From GAS188 sp963794475 (GTDB taxonomy: Bacteria; Pseudomonadota; Alphaproteobacteria; Rhizobiales; Beijerinckiaceae): DNA of 64,000 bases. Both the position numbers and the translations under genes were made by a program. The notes under the pieces were generated by a model that did not search any database, was not told where the DNA came from, and was given only the letters and a program-made list of their open reading frames with translations. Positions 43,360-51,351 of this stretch are shown here, in pieces. The stretch lies in NCBI GenBank assembly GCA_963794475.1, contig CAWCDW010000004.1:1-64000 (forward strand). The letters run 5' to 3'. Each line of letters starts with the position of its first letter. The stretch's first letter is position 1.

Positions 43360-44660
43360 ACGAAGAGGCCAAGGACCCGGCAAGGCAAAAGGCGCCAGCG
43401 CCATCATCAGCGTCACCGCCGGTAATTCCGGCGGCTCGCGCCGAAAGACCGACCGGGCGCTCGGCGTGGGTGCTGGCACTCGCGGCGACCGTGCTCATCC
43501 AGACGGCGCTTTCCTACCTCAGCCGCCTGATCCCCACTCTCGCGCCGGTGCTCACGGCCACGTCGGGCCTTTCCTTCGACGCCGTCGGCTATCTCGCGGC
43601 CGCCGGCACGGCGGGCTCGATCCTCTTCCTTGCTGCGGGCAATCCGCTCGTCGCGCGGCTCGGCCCGATCAGGGCGTTGCAATCGGGGCTCGCCACCGGG
43701 ATCATCGGCGTGCTGATGCTCGTCATTCCTTCGGGCCCGACGCAATTTGCGTCGAGCTTCCTCATCGGCCTCGGCTACGGGCCGTCCGTGCCCGCAGGAA
43801 GCGACCTTCTGCTTCGGCTCGCGCCCCCACACCGGCGCACCTTGATCTTCTCCCTCAAGCAGGCAGGGGTGCCGCTTGGCGGCGTGCTTTCGGGCTTGGC
43901 GCTGCCGCGCATGGTCGAAGCGGTCGGCCTCCATCTCGCGCTTGCGCTCACGGCGCTCATCCCTCTCGCAACCATCCTCGCGGCGCAGCGCGTGAGGATG
44001 AGCATCGATGCCGAGCGCGACCGGGCCCAATCGACCGCCATCCGATTGCTGCTCTCGCCGGCGAATTTTCTGGCACCGTTCCGGATGATGCGCGCTTCGA
44101 CACGGCTGCCGCGCCTCACGCTTTCGGGGGTGTTCTTCGCCTGCGCGCAAGGGGCGCTCTTCGCCTTCCTGGTCACCTATCTCAATCAGGGCCTCGGCTT
44201 CGATCTCGTAACGAGCGGCGGCATCTTCGCCATGACGCAGCTCACAGGCATACCGGGAAGGATCGCGCTTGGCTGGCTCGCCGACCGCGTCGGTTCGGGG
44301 CTTCCCGTGCTTCGCGTGCTCAGCCTCACCTCGGGCGCCACGAGCATCGTCTACGCGCTGACGACGCCACAATGGTCGCCGTTTTCGCTCACGCTTCTCT
44401 CGGCGATCGCCGGCGTCACCATGTCGAGCTGGAACGGCATTCAACTCGCCGAGATCGCGCGCGAAGCCCCGAAGGGGAAGGTCGCAGAGACGACCTCGGG
44501 CGCAACGCTCGTCGTCTTCATCGGCTATGTGGCGGGCCCCGCGCTCTTTGGCCTTTCGCTCGCCGCTTCACGCAGCTACGCGACGGCCTTCATGGTGATC
44601 GCCGCGTTGTCGCTGATCCCTTCTCTCGCCCTGTGGCCCCCGCGGGGCGAACGCGACTAA
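43356..44660 (+). CDS. MFS transporter
   Basis: A 434-residue major facilitator protein with 12 predicted spans after a Pro/Ala-rich cytoplasmic N-terminus. The first half has LATGIIGVLMLVIPSGPTQF and GLGYGPSVPAGSDLLLRLAP, then HRRTLIFSLKQAGVPLGGVL; the second half has GRIALGWLADRVGSGLPVLR, a motif-A-like loop. The Ser-Leu-Lys-Gln-Ala-Gly-Val-Pro segment is common in CynX/NarK-like and related small-molecule MFS carriers. It starts with GTG overlapping the stop of the MHS transporter gene. Two transporters translated together could serve uptake and export of related compounds (inference). Confidence 0.9.
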   Translation: MNEEAKDPARQKAPAPSSASPPVIPAARAERPTGRSAWVLALAATVLIQTALSYLSRLIPTLAPVLTATSGLSFDAVGYLAAAGTAGSILFLAAGNPLVARLGPIRALQSGLATGIIGVLMLVIPSGPTQFASSFLIGLGYGPSVPAGSDLLLRLAPPHRRTLIFSLKQAGVPLGGVLSGLALPRMVEAVGLHLALALTALIPLATILAAQRVRMSIDAERDRAQSTAIRLLLSPANFLAPFRMMRASTRLPRLTLSGVFFACAQGALFAFLVTYLNQGLGFDLVTSGGIFAMTQLTGIPGRIALGWLADRVGSGLPVLRVLSLTSGATSIVYALTTPQWSPFSLTLLSAIAGVTMSSWNGIQLAEIAREAPKGKVAETTSGATLVVFIGYVAGPALFGLSLAASRSYATAFMVIAALSLIPSLALWPPRGERD

Positions 44661-44698
44661 AGCCCGTTCCGCGAGCCTCGCGCTCCAACGAATCTTGC

Positions 44699-45088
44699 CT
44701 ACTTCGCGGGCGGCGTGCAGACGACTTTTTCCTCAAGCACATAGCAATTGCTCATCTCGCCGGTGCGCAGATTCAAACGGAACACGCCCGATTCCCGATC
44801 ATGCCGCGAGGCCAGGATGGTATAATCGCCCGGCGCTTGCGCGCCGCCGCCCTCCCCCGCCGGATAGCAGATGGTCACCCCGATCGTGCCCTCTTGAAGC
44901 CCGTATTGGCAGGCTCCCATCTCCCCGGTCGAGCGATCGACGCGATAGACGCGATTGAGGTCGGTCGCGGGCGCGGCGACGAATTCATAGGACCCCGCCG
45001 CCCGTGACGCCGCCCCACCGCTCGTGAGCGCGAGGGCCAGCGCGACCCACGCGAACAACCGGCGCCTCGCCATTCGCAAAGAAAACAT
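44699..45088 (-). CDS. Small secreted protein with duplicated Cys motif
   Basis: The 129-residue protein has a signal peptide (RRRLFAWVALALALTSGGAA, cleavage near SRAAG). The mature part contains two copies of one motif, VYRVDRSTGEMGACQYG and VFRLNLRTGEMSNCYVLE, each followed by a second Cys (TICYP and VVCTPP), so two similar disulphide-closed hairpins are likely. The function is unknown. The start at 45088 is supported by GGAGGG. It is convergent with the MFS pair (38-base gap) and divergent from the gph-like gene, so it seems to be its own unit. Confidence 0.75.
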   Translation of the reverse strand: MFSLRMARRRLFAWVALALALTSGGAASRAAGSYEFVAAPATDLNRVYRVDRSTGEMGACQYGLQEGTIGVTICYPAGEGGGAQAPGDYTILASRHDRESGVFRLNLRTGEMSNCYVLEEKVVCTPPAK

Positions 45089-45356
45089 GAGCCCTCCAAG
45101 ACCCGATTGCACCGCAGGCGATGTGAAGAGCGAAACGATTCGCTTAACCGCACAATAGCATCGCCGATGAGCCCTGATCAGGGGCGCCCCGCAAGCTTAC
45201 GAAAGTACGCCCGCGCCCTTTCGGCCAGCACGTGATTTGATCGCAAGCCTCGCCCGGGTTTCACCCGAGGAGGCCCACCTTGCCTTTTTCGAGCGCGACA
45301 CTTGCGCGAGGGCACGCGGCGTGCGACCGACTGAAAGGGAAGGAATCGCCAGACCC

Positions 45357-46049
45357 ATGCCCATCTCTTCGTCTCCTCCGGTCATCGTCTTCGATCTCGA
45401 TGGAACGCTTGCCGACACCGCGGCCGATCTCATCGCGACCTTGAATCTCATCCTGGAGCGCGAAGGCCTCGACGCGATCCCGCTCGCTTCGGCGCGCGAC
45501 CTCATCGGGCAAGGAAGTCGCGCCTTGCTGCAGCGGGGCTTCACCTTGCAGCGGCGCACGCTATCGCCGGAGCGGCTCGAGACGTTGTTCCAGGACTTCC
45601 TCCACCATTATGGCGAGCATCTCACCGACCGCACACGGCTGTTTCCGGGCGTTGAGGAGGCGCTCGAGCGCCTCTCGCGGCGCGGTCATGGGCTTGCGGT
45701 GTGCACCAACAAAAATGAATTCTTGTCGCGACGGCTTCTCGCCGATCTCGGCGTCGCCTCGCGCTTCGCGGCGATCTGCGGGCGCGACACATTTGCATTT
45801 TGCAAGCCCGATCCTCGCCATCTCACCGAGACGGTGCGTCTCGCGGCGGGCCGGGTGACGCCGGCGATAATGGTCGGCGATTCGAAGACGGATATCGAAA
45901 CGGCGCGCGCCGCTGAAATGCCGGTCATCGCCGTGCCTTTCGGCTATACCGACGTGCCCGTGGCACAGCTCGCGCCGGATGTCGTCATCGAGCATTTCGA
46001 CGAGATCGACGCCGCGATCGCGCGTTTGAGCGAACGCGTCACCGCCTGA
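45357..46049 (+). CDS. gph: Phosphoglycolate phosphatase-like HAD hydrolase
   Basis: The 230-residue protein has all HAD motifs: nucleophile VFDLDGTLADTAADL, motif II AVCTNKN, motif III Lys in FCKPDPRHL, and motif IV MVGDSKTDIETA. The cap domain and DLDGTLADTAADL...GSRALLQRGF pattern are typical of Gph, which removes phosphate from 2-phosphoglycolate formed from DNA repair and photorespiration-like oxygenation. The start at 45357 removes an atypical 40-residue extension. Its last 11 bases overlap the end of another HAD gene on the opposite strand. Confidence 0.88.
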   Translation: MPISSSPPVIVFDLDGTLADTAADLIATLNLILEREGLDAIPLASARDLIGQGSRALLQRGFTLQRRTLSPERLETLFQDFLHHYGEHLTDRTRLFPGVEEALERLSRRGHGLAVCTNKNEFLSRRLLADLGVASRFAAICGRDTFAFCKPDPRHLTETVRLAAGRVTPAIMVGDSKTDIETARAAEMPVIAVPFGYTDVPVAQLAPDVVIEHFDEIDAAIARLSERVTA

Positions 46050-46767
46050 GATCGCAGGCGGCCCCGCCCATCCGGGAAGCTGTCTTTGCCGAGGGGAATT
46101 CCTCGGCAATGAGATCGCGGAGATCTTCTGGCCTTCGGCAAAGCGCCACGGCTCCCGCGGCGCTGAGCTCCGCCTCACCGCCATGCCCCCAGAGCACCCC
46201 GATCGTCGAAATGCCGTGGCGCGCCGCGCCCTTCACATCATATTCGCGGTCCCCGATCATGAGCGCGCGGGCCGGCTCGATGCGCTCCGTCTCGAGGATG
46301 TGGCCGATCAATTCGCCCTTGTCGTCATGGCGCCCATCGAGCTCCGCGCCGTGGATCGCGGCAAAATGCCGATCGAGCGCGAAATGCGCGAGAATTGGCC
46401 GAGCGAACACATGCGCTTTCGACGTCGCAATTATCAAGGTGTAGCCCTCGCCCGAGAGAGCCGCGATTGCCTGCGCGATGCCGGCATAGAGCGTTGCCTC
46501 GAACATCGCCCCGTCACGGTAGCGCGAGCGATAAATCTCGAGGGCTTCCTCGACCCGCGCTTCCCCGCCGAGCAACCGCCGAAAGCTCGCGCGCAGCGGC
46601 GGCCCGATGGTCCAGTGCAGGGCCTCGAATGGCGGCGCCTCGACACCGAGCGTCTCGAGCGCATGGATCACCGACCCGATGATGCCCTTGGCCGGATCGG
46701 TGATGGTGCCGTCGAGGTCGAAAAGCAAATGACGAGGTTGCAAGCTATTCCGGACGCCCTCTCGCAA
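46039..46767 (-). CDS. HAD family hydrolase (PGP-like, subfamily IA)
   Basis: A 242-residue phosphatase with LLFDLDGTITDPAKGIIGSV (nucleophile), LIIATSKAHVFARPIL (motif II), HDDKGELIGHIL (Lys region) and MIGDREYDVKGAARHGISTI (motif IV). WTIGPPLRASFRRLLGG belongs to the helical cap. This matches the group of HAD-IA proteins often labelled phosphoglycolate phosphatase or 5'-nucleotidase. The start codon is TTG, either at 46767 inside the popZ 3' end (23-base overlap) or at 46743 one base after the popZ stop; both imply coupling to popZ. The 3' end overlaps the gph-like gene from the other strand. Confidence 0.88.
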   Translation of the reverse strand: MREGVRNSLQPRHLLFDLDGTITDPAKGIIGSVIHALETLGVEAPPFEALHWTIGPPLRASFRRLLGGEARVEEALEIYRSRYRDGAMFEATLYAGIAQAIAALSGEGYTLIIATSKAHVFARPILAHFALDRHFAAIHGAELDGRHDDKGELIGHILETERIEPARALMIGDREYDVKGAARHGISTIGVLWGHGGEAELSAAGAVALCRRPEDLRDLIAEEFPSAKTASRMGGAACDLRR

Positions 46768-47731
46768 CCCGTTCGATCTCCGTCCTCACCAGATGCTCGA
46801 CGATCCGCGGGAGATTGTCATCGAGCCAGGCCTTGAGCATCGGGCGCAGCATCTCCTTCACCACATCCTCGAGGCTTCGCGCATTCTGGCTGAGCACGCC
46901 GCGATTGAGGTCACCGAAGGCACGGGTCACCGCCCTGTCGGTTTCGCTCGAAAGGATCGCGGCGGCCTCAGGCCTTCGCGATTGCGGACGAGGGCCGGCG
47001 GCAAGTCCGACCAGCTGGGCGGCCTCATCGGCGCAGGCTTGCGCAAGGCGCGGAGAGGGCGAGGAAAGGTCGGGGAAGATTTCGGCTTGCGCCTTCTGCG
47101 GCGCGATTTCAGGTTGAGGCGACGGCGCGCGCGACAACGCCGCATCCGCGTCCCACGCAGGCGCGCTCTCGATCTCGTCCGAAGGCTCCGGCGCCGATTC
47201 GACCCCGTCATCCGGCGAGCTCTGTGACGGCAAGCTCTGTGCCGGAAAGCTCTGCGCCGGAAAGCTCTGGGCTTGGGATTCGGCTCGCCTCGAGGCCTCG
47301 CCGGGCGCGGGCATCGAAAGAGCGTGCGCGTCATGGGGAATGGGACGTAAGGGATTGATCGCCCCCAGGAGATTGACGCGCTGCGAGGTTTTTGCGGGCG
47401 GGCTTTCCTCCACAGCGCTCCCGGGTATTTCGGGATGCAACGCGGGCCCCTCGAACTCGGCCGGTTGCGGGCTCTCGTCCCCAGGCTCGGCCGCGACTGA
47501 GAATGCCTCGCGCCCCTCCCCGAAGGTTTGCGCTTCAACGGCCGGCGCGCGGACCGGCTCGGCGCTCGTGGGCGCCTCGGCCATGGCTTTCTCGGCCGGC
47601 GGCTCGGATACCGAGACGAGCTTCGCCGGCCCGAATCGCGTTCTCGATTTATCGTCGGCGATGATGCGCCGAATGGAAGCGAGGATCTCTTCCATGCTCG
47701 GTTCGGCGGCTCTCTGCGCGGAAGCGGTCAT
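46745..47731 (-). CDS. popZ: PopZ family pole-organising protein (DUF2497)
   Basis: PopZ forms a polymer at the cell pole in alphaproteobacteria and anchors the chromosome origin and signalling proteins. The 328-residue sequence has the conserved N-terminal helix EPSMEEILASIRRIIADD, a long disordered Pro/Glu/Ala/Ser-rich middle and the conserved C-terminal helices EDVVKEMLRPMLKAWLDDNL then PRIVEHLVRTEIERVARG. The middle is longer than in Caulobacter PopZ (177 residues), as is usual in Hyphomicrobiales. It contains a small repeat of AQSFPAQSFPAQSLPSQS. Upstream lies tolC on the same strand, a known neighbour in this order; downstream the HAD gene overlaps. Confidence 0.93.
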   Translation of the reverse strand: MTASAQRAAEPSMEEILASIRRIIADDKSRTRFGPAKLVSVSEPPAEKAMAEAPTSAEPVRAPAVEAQTFGEGREAFSVAAEPGDESPQPAEFEGPALHPEIPGSAVEESPPAKTSQRVNLLGAINPLRPIPHDAHALSMPAPGEASRRAESQAQSFPAQSFPAQSLPSQSSPDDGVESAPEPSDEIESAPAWDADAALSRAPSPQPEIAPQKAQAEIFPDLSSPSPRLAQACADEAAQLVGLAAGPRPQSRRPEAAAILSSETDRAVTRAFGDLNRGVLSQNARSLEDVVKEMLRPMLKAWLDDNLPRIVEHLVRTEIERVARGRPE

Positions 47732-47899
47732 CGATGCTTGTTCCCCATTCGGTCAGGAGACGCATTCGGCGACGCATCGCATCTCGCGAACGCGCCGGAC
47801 CTGAAAACGAATCACTCGGAGCATTCCGGAAGTTTAGCGAATTCGCAAAGCCGCGAACACGGCAAGCCCACCTAATTCGCTGTTTTTTCGCCTCGGCGC

Positions 47900-49315
47900 C
47901 TATTTGCCACTCGGCGTCTGCGTTCCCCACCACAGATCGCGCACTTGCTGATAGTGCACGCCCGGCTCGTATTTTTCCGAGCTTGGGGATACGAACTCGA
48001 GCGTCAAGCGCCCGATGCCTTCGAGGAGCTGATAGGAGTTCACCACCGCATCGTGCTGGGCGGAGACGAGGGCGACGCGGGCACTGAGCAGGTCTTGCTG
48101 GGCGTTAAGCACGTCGAGCGTGGTGCGCTGGCCCACCTTGGCTTCCTCGCGCACACCGTTCAGCGCCACTTCGGATGAGGAGATTTGCGCCTGAGTGGCG
48201 AGGATTTGCGCTCTCGAGGCATCGAGATTTCCCCAGGCGGATACGATGAGCTGGCGCACCTGGTCCCTCACCTGATCCGCAAGCAGCCGTTGCTGGCCCA
48301 GCGTCTCCTTCGCCTGTCGAATTTGGGCATATTCCGCACCGCCCTGGTAGATCGGCACGTTCAGCGTCGCCGTTACCAAGGCATTGGCCTGCTGGTCATT
48401 GCTCCTGATCACGTCCCACTGCGACGAAACCGTGGCGTTGAGCGAGAGATTCGGGCCGAGCGCGGCTTCCGCGATCTTCACCTGAAATTCGGCAGCATCC
48501 ACATTGTGGAAGGCGGAGACGATCGAAGGGTTCTCCGCTAGCCCGATATGCACGGCAGCATCGAGAGAGGCAGGAAGAAGGCGATTGATCTGCCGCCCTG
48601 GCGCCAAAGTCTTAGGCTCGACGCCGATAACTTGGCGGTAGTTCGCGATACTGGCTTTCAAATTTGCCACGGCCTGGCTCACTTGGGAACGAGCTCCCTC
48701 GAGCCGCGACTCGGCTTGCGCCACGTCCGTCCGCGTGACCTCGCCGACATTGAAGCGATCGCGCGTCTGTCGAAGCTGCTCCTCCAGCACATCGACGTTG
48801 CTTCTCTGCAGATCAAGGGTGGCCGTGTCGCGCAGCACGTCCATGTAGGCGCTGGCCCCACTGAAAAGCACTGACTGCTCGGTATTGCGCAAGGTCTCCC
48901 GCGCGGCCAGCACCAAGCTTTCGGCCTGCCGAACGTTGTTCTTGGTCGCGCCCGAATCGAAAATCATCTGCTTGAGCTGGGCCCCTGCCCCGCGCGGTAG
49001 GATCTTCTGATCCTGGATGATGGTTCGCAGCGGCGAACCCCCCACCGGGCCGAAAGCGGGGTTTGGCTGGCGGTAATTCAGGGCTTCGGCACCGATCTCG
49101 CCCGAGGCGGTAATCTGTGGCCGGTAGCCAGCTTGTGCCTTGGAGACGCCTTCGTCCGTCGCGCGCACACCCGCGCGCTGCGCGTTGAGCTGGGGATTGT
49201 TGTGATAGGCTTTGACGAGAGCGGTTTCGAGTGTCTCGGCATGCGCGAGTGAGTGCGACGCAAGGAGCATGGCCGTGGTGGCCAAGGCGGTCGCCAAGCC
49301 TCGGAAAAGCTGCAT
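47900..49315 (-). CDS. tolC: TolC family outer-membrane channel
   Basis: The 471-residue exported protein has a signal peptide (QLFRGLATALATTAMLLASH, cleavage near AHAE) and the duplicated helical coiled-coil and beta-strand pattern of TolC: LETALVKAYHNNPQLNAQRA, GYRPQITASGEIG, SRLEGARSQVSQAVANLKAS, LSLNATVSSQWDV, NVPIYQGGAEYAQIRQAKET and GQRTTLDVLNAQQDLLSARV. It serves as exit duct for type I secretion and RND pumps. The start at 49315 puts the signal peptide first; a longer frame to 49459 adds a non-signal segment. It may serve the RND pump at 1.2-5.5 kb and export of the adhesin (inference). popZ follows 168 bases downstream. Confidence 0.95.
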   Translation of the reverse strand: MQLFRGLATALATTAMLLASHSLAHAETLETALVKAYHNNPQLNAQRAGVRATDEGVSKAQAGYRPQITASGEIGAEALNYRQPNPAFGPVGGSPLRTIIQDQKILPRGAGAQLKQMIFDSGATKNNVRQAESLVLAARETLRNTEQSVLFSGASAYMDVLRDTATLDLQRSNVDVLEEQLRQTRDRFNVGEVTRTDVAQAESRLEGARSQVSQAVANLKASIANYRQVIGVEPKTLAPGRQINRLLPASLDAAVHIGLAENPSIVSAFHNVDAAEFQVKIAEAALGPNLSLNATVSSQWDVIRSNDQQANALVTATLNVPIYQGGAEYAQIRQAKETLGQQRLLADQVRDQVRQLIVSAWGNLDASRAQILATQAQISSSEVALNGVREEAKVGQRTTLDVLNAQQDLLSARVALVSAQHDAVVNSYQLLEGIGRLTLEFVSPSSEKYEPGVHYQQVRDLWWGTQTPSGK

Positions 49316-49738
49316 TTCGACCTCGAATCGCGAGCGCATCCGGAGCCACCCGGCGTCTCTTCCCCTTCCGGGAGCATCTAGCAACACTATCGGCGCCGAA
49401 CCAAGCAAGAATGGCGCGCCGATCGGCGAAAATAGCAAACTGGCGCGAAAATGACACACTCCCGCCGCCCTTTCGAAAGGGCAGGATCACTTTCCATAAA
49501 AGACTTTTATTTCAGGGTGCTGCAAGGAGAGACGAAGACTAAAGATGAGAGATGCAAGTGTATTGCACTCAAAAAGATGAAGAAGCGCGCCTTAACGACG
49601 CATCGGCGGAGCCTCGGTTTTTCGCGCCGAGCACCCATTAAAAGCGCTATCTTGCCCGGGATGCAGCCCCTGATTCGAATGCTCAATTGACACTTTCCCC
49701 GACGAGGTCGTAATCGACCGCGAAATCGGAGCCTGCGT
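49316..49738. other. Intergenic region between divergent tolC and hspQ
   Basis: About 420 bases. Short frames are present but none is convincing. The stretch 49490-49600 is relatively AT-rich and may hold promoters. A small hairpin GGTCG-TAAT-CGACC lies close to the hspQ start (about 49707-49720) but does not cover the ribosome site. Confidence 0.35.
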
Positions 49739-50068
49739 ATGAAATTCCGGACGGCGAAATATGCGATCGGACAGGTGGTTAAGCACCGCGTTTATCCGTT
49801 CCGAGGGGTCATCTTCGACGTCGACCCTACCTTCAGCAACACCGAGGAATGGTACGCATCGATTCCGGAGGATGTGAGGCCGTCGAAAGACCAGCCGTTT
49901 TACCACTTGCTCGCGGAGAATTCCGAGGTCGAATACATCGCCTATGTGTCGGAGCAAAATCTCATCCCCGACACGTCACGAGATCCTCTTCGCCATCCGC
50001 AAGTCCAGGAAATCTTCAAGCGCGGGCGCGACGGCGCTTACCGAATGAAGACCGCATCCCTCAATTGA
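49739..50068 (+). CDS. hspQ: Heat shock protein HspQ
   Basis: The 109-residue protein matches HspQ, a hemimethylated-DNA-binding-like protein (YccV fold) that modulates Lon protease in E. coli: KYAIGQVVKHRVYPFRGVIF, DVDPTFSNTEEWYASIPEDV, RPSKDQPFYHLLAENSEVEY and IAYVSEQNLIPDTS. Length is close to E. coli HspQ (105). The C-terminal KRGRDGAYRMKTASLN is somewhat shorter than in some relatives. It is divergent from tolC and precedes the IalB gene, which is on the other strand. Confidence 0.95.
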   Translation: MKFRTAKYAIGQVVKHRVYPFRGVIFDVDPTFSNTEEWYASIPEDVRPSKDQPFYHLLAENSEVEYIAYVSEQNLIPDTSRDPLRHPQVQEIFKRGRDGAYRMKTASLN

Positions 50069-50280
50069 TTCGAGACGGTCGTGTAACGACCCAGGTGAAA
50101 AGGGCACCAAGCTCCCACCGGCGGTGCTAGCCGCCAGGTGTGGGGCGGAGCGCCGGCGTCTCATGGTATGCGTGCGCGCTCTTCAGTCGTCATACGCGGG
50201 CTGGGCCCTGGTATCGCCTTTGATGGCGCGACCCAACGAACGAAAGCGCGGATGCCCGCACGGGCCGAGTGAGAGAGGAC

Positions 50281-51090
50281 TTAAGGCTTCGGCGCGGCGG
50301 CTGGGGCGGCCTGATCCGGAGAAGCGGCCGCCGACCCGCCGAGCTTCGAGCGCAGCTCGTCGCTTCGCTTCTGAAGCTCCTCTTGCAACTTCTTTTGTTG
50401 TTCCTCCACGATTTTCGGGTCGACCGGCGCGCCGTCAAAGGCTTTGCCGAAGCCAGCCAAAGGCACCTGGAAAGTGACCTCCCCGCCCTGGTTGCGGAAC
50501 TTCACATTGAGCGAGGTGCCTTTCTTCATCCCATTGATGAAGGCTTCGGTCGTTTGCCCTTCTGCGAAACAGCCGTTTGGAAGGCAGACCACGAATTTGC
50601 CTTCGGCCGCGCCGGATTGGTCGACGCTGAATTTGATGCCCGGGGTGAGAAGCAGGCCGAGGGGAAGAATGAAACGGGCAATCTTCTCCGGCTTGCCGTT
50701 GAGGTCGTAGATGGCGACCGCAAGCGCGGGTTGGCCTTGATCCGAAACGAAGTCGCGGGTTGTGTAGCAAATCTGCTGATTGGTCGACGGATCATTGCCG
50801 CAGAACTTCAACCAATCGGGTTGGGCGGGCTCGGGCTTGAGCTGTTGCACCTGGCCGCCTTCGGCAGTTGCGCCGGGCGCGCCGCCTGGCGCTGGCTGGT
50901 TCTGCGCCGGCTGTGCGGGCGCCGGAGCCGGTGCCGCGGGCGCCGGAGCCGCGGGCGCCGCCGGCCGCGGGGCAGGCTTCGCAGGCGTCTTGGGCTGGGC
51001 CGAAGCAGGGTTCGCGAGCGCCAGGGCCACCAGCGCCGCAGCGGAGAATACGCCCCATCTGCACCGATCGCGGAAAAACAAAAACGACAT
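50281..51090 (-). CDS. Invasion-associated locus B (IalB) family protein
   Basis: The 269-residue exported protein has a signal peptide (WGVFSAAALVALALANPASA then Q), a Pro/Ala-rich linker of about 50 residues, and the IalB domain: DWLKFCGNDPSTNQQICYTT, LAVAIYDLNGKPEKIARFIL, PLGLLLTPGIKFSVDQS, KFVVCLPNGCFAEGQTTEAF and MKKGTSLNVKFRN. Four cysteines are in the usual positions. The C-terminus has a charged coiled-coil helix (IVEEQQKKLQEELQKRSDEL). IalB in Bartonella aids erythrocyte invasion; in free-living relatives the role is unclear, probably envelope stability. The start at 51090 follows AGAGGT and opens the signal peptide. Confidence 0.92.
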   Translation of the reverse strand: MSFLFFRDRCRWGVFSAAALVALALANPASAQPKTPAKPAPRPAAPAAPAPAAPAPAPAQPAQNQPAPGGAPGATAEGGQVQQLKPEPAQPDWLKFCGNDPSTNQQICYTTRDFVSDQGQPALAVAIYDLNGKPEKIARFILPLGLLLTPGIKFSVDQSGAAEGKFVVCLPNGCFAEGQTTEAFINGMKKGTSLNVKFRNQGGEVTFQVPLAGFGKAFDGAPVDPKIVEEQQKKLQEELQKRSDELRSKLGGSAAASPDQAAPAAAPKP

Positions 51091-51351
51091 GTGAACCTCT
51101 CTGGTGACGCGTCCGGCCAGTGCGGACACAAGACCACCTGATTGATGGGAAACCCTTGCGTGGACGACGCTGTCGCCCGCATCGACTTCGAATGCGGCGC
51201 CAACATGACGCGGACCCTTGCTTATCGCCTTCGCGGCGATTTTTCCAGCCCCGGAAGGCGACGTGCAGGCGACCTGCCGAAAGCTCGCTGCCGAGCAGCG
51301 AGCGTCACCCGGACAGCGAAGCGCAGGCGGCCCCATGACGCAGGTGACCCC

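Noticed and set aside
41845..43479. A 544-codon minus-strand frame
   Set aside because: Antisense to the MHS transporter gene, which has the ribosome site and 12 membrane spans.
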